Below are positions 9,172 to 19,356 of a stretch of 64,000 nucleotides of DNA, one piece after another. The translations under genes and the position numbers were made by a program. The notes under the pieces are model-generated. The model had not been told where the DNA came from, ran no database searches, and saw only the letters and a program-made list of their open reading frames with translations. Every line of letters begins with the position of its first letter. Position 1 is the first letter of the stretch. The stretch is from Cloeon dipterum. Lineage: Eukaryota; Arthropoda; Insecta; Ephemeroptera; Baetidae. Where the stretch lies: NCBI RefSeq assembly GCF_949628265.1, contig NC_088786.1, forward strand, positions 34,679,681 through 34,743,680. The letters run 5' to 3'.

Positions 9172-9793
9172 GTGTAACTTTCTCTACATAAAATTCCACA
9201 AACCGAATTCCACACCGAATTTTATTTCATATGAAGTCAACGTCCACAAATGTAGTTCAGTGTGTAAGGGTTATAAGAAGTCACAGAGACTTATTGAGAA
9301 ATTGTCATGCTGTTAGGAAAATAAAATTAATCAAGGATAATTTTCTAGCAAAAAAGTGAAAAATTAGCGAACAGCGTTAAATATTCTGCTTATATGGATT
9401 GCAAACCTTGTATTCTATCTAGTTGTGTAACAGCGGGAAGAACTAAAAGAATCCGATGAGACAAAATAATTCGGGGTCAAGCTTATTTTCAAATCAGCCA
9501 AACATAATCTATAACATACATAGACAATGTGAACTTACAGTAAAGTGTCTGTACTACGTATTACTCGTTGGCTCTACAGCTAGGTATGCCTGAATGTGTT
9601 GAACGTTTAAATCTTGGCGCACTGACGTTATCCAACAAACCGCATCATGATTGGCTGCACGCACCATGGCACCATCCACAGAAAAATGATCTAACAATGA
9701 GCTATGTAGTACCGATTGACGCCGTTTCGCAGCGCTGACAGCGCTCCTTCAAGAAATCTTTTCCTTCCTTTGATTTTATGACGTCAGTCTTAG
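9172..9793 (+). promoter_or_regulatory. RpL34-B 3' flank and tkv upstream region
   Basis: It contains the L34 3' UTR with an AATAAAATT-type signal near 9,322, then the thickveins 5' region directly before the ATG at 9,794. The whole interval has an inverted homolog at 738-1,382. No core promoter element could be assigned with confidence. Confidence 0.5.
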
Positions 9794-12700
9794 ATGAAAA
9801 TGGCAATGGAGATGGCGGCTGGTAGAAATTTGCGGAGTAAATCCAGTATATTATTAGGACTGACGATCCTAGCCGGACATTTGGTCTTAGGTGAGTGATT
9901 TCCCATGCTATCCTAACTCGTCGAAGAAAAATTAGGAGCGGTTTCCATCCCCGAGCGCCGAAATAGTCCGACCAAAACAAAAGGCTGAAAACGCTGATTG
10001 TGAGATCCTTTGGGATGCTGTTACATTAGCATTTTTGTACCCCTGCTCCCAATTCGTTGAACAACAAAATATTTCTACTGTCAGCCTCTAAATTGAAATT
10101 CCTCTCGAAATATGTGTATCGATCGGGACTTCAGACGTGAGTGGGAAATTAATGTAAATAACGCGAGAGTGGAATTGAGTTTTTACACTTGTTTTGAAGC
10201 CAACAAGGTAGCCAAATTCTACCTTTTAGCGCGACCTTGTTAAGGTTGAAACCCTAATTCATATTGTCTTTGAAAAACGTGGCTCTTGAGCAATTAGGGT
10301 TTTACAGAAAGTGTTCTTTAGGGGTAATTTATTGATAATAATTTCAATATTCAATACAAGGCCAGCTGACTTGGTTCGAATACTTTTTTGCAACGGTATC
10401 AAATTAAATATGCACATTCTTTCCTCCTTGTTGTTCCACTTGTAATTACGAGACAAGACTATTGAGATTTCTTCATTTTCCCTCTGTGACATTAAAGACT
10501 AATAATTATTGAAACTTGTGAGTTACGTTATATATTTTTAGGACATATTCTTAAGATGCCAAGAGCGCTGTCAGTGGATTTAAATTACATACGGTTAAGA
10601 ATTCTTGAATATTTTGTTAGTTTCCTTTTGCCTTTTTGGCCATAAATATATTAAAAGAACCAAATTTTCCAATACTCTCTTAGTTAGGATTTGCTCCAAA
10701 ATAAGGGCAATAATTAATCTATTGTCAAAGGTGAGGTGAGGGTAGTCTTCTGGGAATCCTTTGAAAATTCAAAACCTCTATAGGCGGTATGGCTACCTGA
10801 TGTGATGCTGCTTTGTGCATACTGTGAATCGTGAATTATTAATGGTGCACTAAGGAAAAAAGGTCGTTCTCTGAAAAAAAAAAATTATTTGTTAGGTTCT
10901 GTAGCTCATTTTTACATTTTTCCATCCCCTGAGCAGACTTTGCCCTTGACCTGTCTATAAATCTATAAATATAGTATAATAAAATATAAAATGAATTAAA
11001 TTTGAAGATACGGATTTTCTTAGAATATTGTGTGTGCGTGGCATTGCAAGCGTTTTAAGGAAAATAAGAAGATTAAAAAAGCCATGCTTTCCCCGTTAGT
11101 AGGTTAACGCCGCAAGTAGCAACTAAATGGGATGAAAATCACGAAAATTACGCTCACGGTATTTCACTGACAATGAGCTAATTTCAAAAATTTAGAAAAT
11201 ACGCGAATGGAGATTGAGAGGTGCACTACTTTGCCGTTTGATCGTTATTATTCTTAAATTTGCGTTCTCTTCGCTGATTCATTCATAAGTTGAGCGGAAG
11301 TAGAGTGATACCATCAGACACTTAATTTTGTTAAAACAAGACGCAACCTTCTTCACTTCCTGTTAAGCTGCCTCACAGCTCCAACTATTCGCCATTCATT
11401 GATGTGGTCGCTGAAAATATCTTGAGACCATCTTTTTTTCTGATATTATGATTTGTCTTGAACGCTTTAAAATTAAAAAAAAGTGTTTGAAAGATTGAAG
11501 AATGATTAATTTTGTTATAAGCATCGCAAGGCTTCTATTTGAGAATGCATGACAAAAATTCGGAGATTTCAATATTTTTTTGTGATAAATCTTGACATTT
11601 TCATTTTGATATGTCGAGAAAGCTGACGATTGATTTTACTCCTGTTTCTTATTTGTAAAATTAAATATTTTTTAAGGATACAGAGCTAGAGTAATAATAG
11701 TAGTTTTTACTACACGCAAGCCGTGAGCCGTGTCCTTGAGTATAGTAGCACCCAAGTTTGTTAAGCTCTTAAAATAAGTTTAAAAAATTTCCCACCTGCT
11801 ACGAGGTAAAATAACTGTGTAGCACAAATATTTTATGCCACGAAAGGTGAGAAGATTATTCACCTGTCAAAAATTGACAAAGGTAGGAGCTAAAAAATAC
11901 CTTCAATTCTCAAAATAATTTTTTTAATCAAGTTTTACATCCTAAAATAGAAGAGTTTTTAGTGAAATTTAAAGATGGAAATTAATATTATATAAATTGG
12001 CTACGCCAACACCATAAATATTTTTTCCATCTTAAATTTAAAATGTAATGTTTTTTCTGAACCGAGGTGTTTAACGTCAGTTATTTCTCTCTTTGTAATG
12101 GTATCCTGGAATTTTTGAATCAGATTGAAACAACAAAACCGCTTACATTTTTGGCCCTTTATCTGTCAGCACAAAAGAACATTTCTACAGGCAAGCTCTG
12201 TCCTTGAATATATATAAAAGCACCCTAATTTGTTAAGCTTCAAAAATCGTCCACCTGCTGGCTGCTTTCATGTACAAATAGCAGCTGTATAGCACAAAAT
12301 ATTCTATGCCATAAAAAGGTAGGAAGATAATGTGCCTGACCATAAATTGACAAGGTTAGGAGCTAAAAGCGGTGCAGGTAGCTCTCAATTCTCAATAATC
12401 AAAAAAATATTTAAAAAATTAAAATTAACATCACGGTTCAGCTCTACCTAGAGGGTCTAAAGAAGCTTTGAGTGAAATTTTTAGAATGTAAAATTTTATA
12501 TATTTTGGCTACCCACCAACATAATTATTTTTTCTATATTCTTAAAGTTAAAATATAGCAGAAAACGATGTTTTTTTCTGAAACGAGGCGATAACGTCAG
12601 TTATTTCTCTATTTGTAATAGTATCCTGGAATTTTTGAATCCGATTGCAACAGCAAAGCAGGACGGAACAGCTTATATTTTGGCCGAATATCTGTCAGCA

Positions 12701-15700
12701 TGTAACGAGTAATTGTAATCACTCGTGGAATTTATTTTATGATTGTTATATTTCGCCATCTAAGGGATATATTCGTAATTCACTATTGAGAATGTTTGTG
12801 AGCCTGCAAGAGCGAATGCTCAAACCTGGCATAAAGAGTGCGTGTCCCCAAGCTACAAAAGATTGCTCGTTACGAGCATAAAAGAATATTTTTTTCTACA
12901 GGCCAGCTGCGTCCCTGAACATAAAGGCACCCAAATCTGTTACGCTCTGTACAATAGGTTCAAAATTGTCCTCCTGCTAGGTGCTTTGAGGTACAAATAG
13001 TAATTCTATGGCACAAATATTCTAAGCCATGAAAAGGTGGGAAGATCAATTGAGAAAGGGTATAGGAGCTTAAAATTTAAGCGTTGCCAATTGCCGATAG
13101 ATCTAAAATCTCTATAATGAAAAGAAAATAACAAAAGTCAATAGTTAGGCTCTAGCTGATAGCTGAAGGGTCTCAAGATGAATAGCTTGTAGAGAGATTT
13201 TGAAATGACAAATAATAAGATATATTTTTGCTAGCCGTCCACCAAAATGATTTTTTCCTAAAATTTCTAAATATATTATAAGGTAGCAGCAGAACAATTT
13301 TTTGCGTTTCACGTCAGTTATTTCTCTCTGGAATTTTTGAATCAGATTTAAGCAGCAAAGCGAGATGGAACAGCTTACATTTTTGGACCGTTTATCCGTC
13401 ATCAGAGTAGAATATAGAATGAGCGCATTCCGGCCTGAGCGTACTTAATATTTTTCAGAAATAAACGACCCCTCTAAATGGCTAATTCAATGTAATTTGC
13501 AGGGTTGAGGTTAACCAACGAGTGTGTTTGATCGGTAATAATTAATAGCGGGAGGATTGCAATTGCAGGCCTCTAGAGAGCCGCGACGCCGCGAGGCAAG
13601 CGTGCGAGAGAGGCAGGTGCCCGCCTGCCTGGTGCCTGCGTTTCCCTCTCTTCTCGTCTCTTTTTCTCTGTCGAGTCGCGGGCCTGTTGCTCCTGTAGAG
13701 TAGAGTGTGTGGTGTGTGAATGCGTGAGCCTGTTTATCGGCGCCAGTAGGGCGGCGGTCCACCACTTTGCCTCTTCCCCTTCGGTACTCTACAGCTCTCA
13801 GCGAGCGGGCTGCTGCTGCTGCGAAAAGATTCGATTCTCATTAGATTTGAAGGCTAAGCACAAGCAGACTGTAATAATAATAATTGTTGTTTCACGCTCC
13901 CCTGCTTCTCGTGGGCTATGTTCTTCTTATTGTTAGGGAAGAACGTACATGAAACCATTTAATTTTACACAATAAACCTTTTTATTTTGATGTTGTAAAG
14001 GTTTTTGTTTACCTACCGACGCTATTGACGTATTTACTCACTCGAGATGAAAAAGCAAAACAAACAAATACAATATTTTGTGGCATTTTTATTACATTTA
14101 ACATTTTTTAAATGATAGTATTGCTTTACGGAGCCGTATTTTTCTGATTTTTACTCGCCACAGTGCCCTTAAGTTATGTCCTATAGCTTTTGTTATTCAT
14201 TTTACGCATGGCCGGCTCGAGAAAACATTGACCTGCGATTTTCGGTATGGGGGTTTCTCAGAATTCGCTGCGGTCTCGGTTGCAAGCACACTTAACCTAA
14301 CAAAGAAAATAAATTGACTTGAAAGCGCAAGTTAATTTGATATGATTTTTACCTGTGTTAATGCGTATTCAGGTCAAGGCTAAAATCAGTATTTTTTTCA
14401 ATCACATCCCTTTAATTCGATTAAACAAAGCCCTGTATGAAGTAGCACAATCAATTCGTCTAATTTGCAAATTTTATAATTTTTTCAAATTATTTTATCC
14501 TTATGTTCACAGCAAACTCTATAACCTGCTACTGTGAGGGTCATTGTCCAGATGGCGTACATAGTGGAACTTGTGAATCGGAAGATTACTGCTTTGCATC
14601 GGTGGAATTATATTACGACTATCGAACTGGATGGTCTACTCCTTTGTACACATACGGCTGCCTACCACCGCAAGAGACAGGCTACATGCAGGTATGATGA
14701 AAGTAATGATTGGTCGGGAAAGAAACTTACAGAGTATCGATCTTGTTTCAGTGCCAAATGCACATGGTGTCGCATGCAATCCCCAAAAACATATCATGCT
14801 GCAACGAAGACATGTGCAACAAAGGACTGATCCCACCGCTCGAGACCATAATCTTGAATCCAACACCCAGTTTTATATCTGATCGAGATATCCTCATCAT
14901 TTTGGGTAGTGTTGCAGTAATAGGGGCGGCCCTTGTGGTTATGTTTATCTTGTAAGTGAATATAATCTAGTTTGGTAAAATTAAGAATTTTGTCTCATAT
15001 ATTTATAATTTTCATTCCTCCAGATGGAAAATGGTCAGAGGAGTGGATGATGGGGGATCATACAAGAAATCAAAGATCTTCCTACGCTCGAACAGCAGAA
15101 CAGCTTTCGATGAACTTGTGGATCCAAGTTCTGGATCAGGGTCTGGTCTTCCGCTCTTGGTAAGCTTGAGCCTGCCCACTAATAAAACGAATTCTGATAA
15201 TGAGCTTACTTCAGGTCCAACGCACAATCGCGAAACAACTGCAAATGGTGAGGGCTGTCGGGAAAGGACGCTACGGAGATGTGTGGCTAGCCAAATGGCG
15301 CGGTGAAAAGGTGGCAGTTAAGATTTTCTTCACCACAGAAGAAGCCAGCTGGATCAGGGAAACTGAGTTGTACCAAACGGTGATGATGCGACATGAGAAT
15401 CTTCTAAGTATAGTCTTGGAATGCTGTTAAGTTCCATTTTAATTAATGTTTTGGGCAGGTTTCATCGCCTCGGATATCAAGGGAAACGGCTCCTGGACTC
15501 AAATGCTGCTTATCACCGACTATCACCCTCTAGGTTCTCTATACGACTACCTCCTAACGAACGTTATCAGCTCTGAAGCGGGCCTCGCACTGGCCCTCTC
15601 CGCCGTCAGCGGCCTCAACCACTTGCACACCGAAATCTTCGGAACACGAGGAAAACCAGGCATCGCGCATCGAGACATCAAAAGCAAAAATATTTTGGTC

Positions 15701-16555
15701 AAGAGGAATGGCCAATGCGTCATCGCTGACTTTGGCCTTGCTGTTCGCTATGATAGGTGAGTAATTTTATTAAGAAGGTTAAGTACTGCGGTGCCGAAAG
15801 AACTGCTGTGCTGCTCATTAGTTTGAGATATTTTTTCAAATCTTAAGCCTGACATTCCTTGTCCACCTATGCAAGCAGCCATTTTAAAAGGAATTTAGTA
15901 ATAAAGCCACTGTCATGATAGTTCTCAGGCACTTAAATATCAGTTATGAAGCATTTATAATTTTTCATTTAACAGCTTCAAGTCTGGTTTAGTCAGGAAA
16001 CATGAAATTTCTAATCGCAAACTGTGCTTGCAGGACAAACGAAAAAATCGACATCCCGGTAAACACACGAGTTGGAACAAAACGGTACATGGCGCCTGAA
16101 TGCCTGAACGAAACAATCAACCTGCAAGTCTTTGAGTCCTTCAAAATGGCTGACATGTACTCATTCGGCTTGGTCCTGTGGGAAATCGCGCGTCGGTGCT
16201 ACACCGGCAACAAGATGATGCACGTAGATGACTTTCAAGTGCCTTACTACGACTGCGTGACAACTGACCCCTCTTTCGAGGACATGAACGAAGTTGTCAA
16301 CGTGAAATGCATTAGGCCAGAGTTGTCCGAGAGATGGGAGACCGATGAAGTAACCTTTCAATTTTAATCCTTTTGTTCTTATAAAATATAACTCGTACTC
16401 TGCAGGTCCTGCGTTGCTTTTCCAAGTTGATGCAAGAATGCTGGCACCAAAGCCCGGCAGTAAGATTAACCGCCCTGAGAGTTAAGAAGACTCTTCGAAA
16501 ATTCGAACCGGAGTGGAGTATGGCGGACAGCAGCTACAAGATCGATATGGTTTAG
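9794..16555 (+). CDS. tkv: Thickveins, BMP type I receptor kinase
   Basis: Single-pass serine/threonine kinase receptor for Dpp/BMP ligands that phosphorylates R-Smads (Mad). Exons are 9794-9890, 14513-14691, 14752-14951, 15024-15159, 15215-15407, 15459-15756, 16034-16349 and 16406-16555, giving 522 aa (BMPR1A about 532). In order: a signal peptide ending near LAGHLVL; a cysteine-rich extracellular domain ([11 protein letters not shown] ... [10 protein letters not shown]); a transmembrane helix at about 142-158; a GS box [18 protein letters not shown]; and the kinase. The ATP lysine is at about 240 (VAVKIF), the catalytic Asp at about 341 (HRDIKSKN) and ADFG at about 358-361. The [10 protein letters not shown] activation segment and a C-terminal [19 protein letters not shown] follow. 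All key residues are present. The TAG just before the ATG fixes the start. Confidence 0.96.
9891..11690 (+). other. tkv: tkv intron 1, unique part
   Basis: First part of the 4.6-kb tkv intron 1. It is AT-rich with no exon-like frame and no RNA gene recognised. The long first intron of a developmental receptor is a plausible place for enhancers, but I see no specific motif cluster. Confidence 0.5.
11695..13405 (+). repeat. Three diverged tandem copies (~480 bp unit) in tkv intron 1
   Basis: Three successive segments start at about 11,700, 12,186 and 12,898. Each begins with a caagc/cagctg...gtccttga-like stretch and passes through cacctgctg, tagcacaaatatt and aggtgggaagat-type blocks. Each ends with cgtcagttatttctct, tcctggaatttttgaatc and ggcc...atctgtcagc. 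Unit length is about 480-510 bp. The second copy is enlarged by a 173-bp insertion. The copies are strongly diverged, so the array is old. Confidence 0.75.
12702..12874. mobile_element. 173-bp MITE inserted in tandem repeat copy 2
   Basis: Inverted termini GTAACGAG...CTCGTTAC enclose 173 bp with no ORF. The element is flanked on both sides by AGCAT (12,697-12,701 and 12,875-12,879), consistent with a 5-bp target-site duplication. Sequence homologous to the other tandem copies continues directly before and after it, so the insertion is precise and younger than the array. Confidence 0.7.
13500..13940 (+). other. GC-rich block in tkv intron 1, possible alternative 5' exon
   Basis: A local rise in GC with CpGs, pyrimidine-rich runs (ccctctcttctcgtctc near 13,645) and GTGTGTG stands out from the AT-rich intron. 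Such composition in this window otherwise marks 5' UTR or promoter sequence. No confident start codon in frame with tkv exon 2 and no clear donor was fixed, so an alternative tkv promoter or leader exon is only a suggestion. Confidence 0.3.
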
Positions 16556-17945
16556 TGCAGTTAATTCTATGACACTTGACGTGCATAACGACAATCAAAA
16601 TTAACTTTTAACTGCAGGCAATGTGTCCCGAGAGACATGGGATTTAAGAAAATAGCGAACAATGAAAGGGACAGAGCGTAATTACTGTTGTGGATACACC
16701 GCAATATAGTGATATGGAAAATGACACGATTTGCCCTTCTTGTGTGCAGCGAATATTGCCGTTGGCAAAGCAATGTGGCAGCCTTTACACCAACTTGATT
16801 GTGAGGTAGTGAATTTGCCTATTAAACTCATCGCTAATGCGGTTTTCGTAGCTTAATTTGAATGGGTGCCATCATTTAGTTCAAGCGGAAAGTGTCCTAG
16901 CTTGTAGAAAATTATCAAGCAAATCTCTTTGGCTCCAATTTCGGAGAGTTCAGTTGAAAGTAATTTTTTATTTTGGTTACAATAAGGACATTTCATGGCA
17001 CCATTTTTACACATCAACATTCATACAGTACCAACTCATTTGCGGTTATGCTGCTTGTAAATTTCACCAGTGTGCTTAATTGTTCTAAAGTACAAACAAG
17101 AATGTAAATATTCATGTTTCAGAGGGTTGCAGAGATCCAAATGAAAATATTCATGTGCCCCCTAGCTTCACCTTTACAGCAAATTAGAACGCACTTCACA
17201 TTACTTGCCGCGAGTCATGAGCATTCCTTGAGTGTAACGGGCTACAATTTGCAATGGTTTGTCGTGAGATACATAAAACAAGACTGAATGCAGGATATAG
17301 ATAAAACCCACTGTTAAAAATACATATAAATAATGTACTAAACTGTATTAGTCGTAATTGTGAACCACAATAATCGGAACGTTGTATCAGTAACCCAATA
17401 ATTGCGTAGCTATAAGATGACTACGATTGTTCCACAAGCTTTTTGGTTGGCAATCTTCTGATTTGACTCTGTTATGTGATGTCCATTTTCTTCCATTACA
17501 TATTGTATTTTCCTTTTGCTCATTTAGTGCCATCTTTTTGTAGGGTTTGATTTTAACTGTGCCACCAATTGCTCTTTTACAATATCTTGATGCCATCCTT
17601 TATGTTGAGAATTTGTATTTTTACAAAATGCAGGAAGTAGGAACCACGGTATCGCAACAGATCATATTATTTCTTGAGAAGCAACAAATTTTTATTTAAT
17701 TTGTTGTCTCATAAATTCTAGAATAGCAGCGAGTGAAATGCAATTACAGAGATTGTATAATGTCAACTAGATTTGTATACCCTGATACATACTAACTAGT
17801 ACTACATTTTATTATCAATAAATTTGTCACGATGCTAATGAAAAATGAGATTGATTAATTAAAAACCTTTTATTATTTCATAGAATATTATGAAGTTTAA
17901 ATATATTCACAATTTAATTTGTAAACAGCGCGCTATAATGGTAAA
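16556..17945. other. tkv 3' UTR and convergent spacer
   Basis: This is the interval between the tkv stop and the COX19 stop, which converge. AATAAA at about 17,816 (tcaataaattt) could end the tkv message. An inverse TTTATT near 17,867 could serve the COX19 message. No coding exon or RNA gene was recognised. Confidence 0.5.
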
Positions 17946-18182
17946 TTATTCTTTGAACCCTAGTTTACTCCATGACTCTTTCTCCATAAGCCCACATCTC
18001 ATTCTGCAGTCTAAGTAGTTTTTGGCTTCTTGTCTACACTGTGAGTTGTCGTTGTTGTTCTTTGATAAACATCGCATGAAGTGAAGCATGTCGGTTTTGC
18101 ATTCTCCATCATGATCCAAGGGAAAGCTGCCTTTATCTGGTGGAGTAGTGTTGAATTTCTTCTGAAAATTCATACCCGACAT
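17946..18182 (-). CDS. COX19: COX19 cytochrome c oxidase assembly factor
   Basis: Small mitochondrial intermembrane-space and cytosolic protein needed for copper delivery during cytochrome c oxidase assembly. Single coding exon, 78 aa. The family signature is clear: NTTPPDKGSFPLDHDGEC, then twin CX9C pairs at Cys28/Cys38 and Cys49/Cys59, which form the CHCH helical hairpin, and the tail KLGF. The length is slightly short of the human protein (about 90), the difference being at the C-terminus. It is head to head with lark, so the two probably share a promoter region. Confidence 0.93.
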   Translation of the reverse strand: MSGMNFQKKFNTTPPDKGSFPLDHDGECKTDMLHFMRCLSKNNNDNSQCRQEAKNYLDCRMRCGLMEKESWSKLGFKE

Positions 18183-18500
18183 TTTTGCTGGCGGAAAGAG
18201 GCTGCATTAGAAGAAATTTTAATATCATTCACTACTAGGTAAAAATATCCATTGAAATTGCCAAAATTGTTGTCGATCGATACGTACTGAAAGAGGTCTA
18301 AAAAATTATGGTCCACAGAAGATCTCTGGTCTCTGATGCAGCTCCAACAAAAATTACATAATAATTCAATGTTTACAAATTCAAAAAATCCACCAAAACT
18401 CAACAGCCAATAGGATTTTTAACGCGAGGGAGTGATGTCACGTGACAAAATCGAACTTAGGCGAACGCGTCCGGCGGTGGCATTAGACGCCATTTTTACC
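18183..18500. promoter_or_regulatory. Divergent COX19 / lark promoter region
   Basis: About 300 bp lie between the COX19 ATG and the apparent lark first exon. It contains GTCACGTGAC at about 18,436, a palindromic E-box of the CACGTG type, and a CpG-rich stretch (ggcgaacgcgtccggcgg) next to it. These features fit a bidirectional housekeeping promoter. Transcription start sites are not determined. Confidence 0.5.
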
Positions 18501-19356
18501 ATTCGATTTCCTCTTGCTGCAGTTACCAGCATTTTTGCGGAAATATTTCTCTGTATTTTGCCATAAGTAAGTATTTTTTGCGATCATAAAGCTAAATTCA
18601 AGTTTGTATATAGGTGATTATTTCATTTCCGGCAGAAAATATCTCGAAATTACCTTAAATAATCGAAAAAGTTAAGTTGCCACAATTGCCCCGAATAAGG
18701 TGCCGGCTTTCTAACATAGCTAGTCGTGGTGCGGTATAAATCTCGCTCATTTACTAAATATTTCTGCTTATTGTTTTTTATATTTTTGCGTTTCTGTACT
18801 TGACGTCGTATAGATGGCTGTGTAAATACAAGATACAGACCCTGTAATATAAAACTTGTTAAATAGTGAGTGCATTAGTGACGATTGTGTACATAATGCA
18901 TGGTGTCATGATTTGTTCTAGAAAAATATCACTCTTTGTTGTTCGATTTTTCTATTTTGAACAACACGTTTCAATAGTTTCTAAATAACTGAAAAGGATG
19001 ATTCCTTTTTATTCATTATGTGTGAATATCAAGACGAAAAACGCACACTTTTGGAACTTATATTTATCATATCCACAAAATTTGCTAGAAAGCACGTTTC
19101 TAATTCGGCGTGTGATGTGAACGATTCATTGACTTATTTACACCTATAATTTGAATAAATAGGGATCAGGAATGTTGAATTAAATCGAAATGCACGCAAT
19201 TTATTTGCAACTAAAAGTGAACCGTGGAAACTATCACTAAACCCTATCAAAGAAGCGAGGTCAACAGAAATCGTGCTCTTCGAAAGACACAAGTTAACAT
19301 GCAATTAATTTGAAATAAATTCTTGTGTTTCAGCGGACACCATTGCTGAGGGAATA
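18501..19356 (+). other. lark: lark non-coding first exon and intron 1
   Basis: A leader exon probably ends at about 18,566, where CCATAA is followed by the consensus donor gtaagtatt. The intron runs to the acceptor at 19,333, leaving 23 nt of leader before the ATG. The start of the exon is unknown and nothing else was recognised here. Confidence 0.5.

Noticed and set aside
10365..10385. GGTTCGAAT resembling a tRNA T-loop
   Set aside because: No acceptor stem, D-arm or anticodon arm could be placed around it; no tRNA gene was found in the window.
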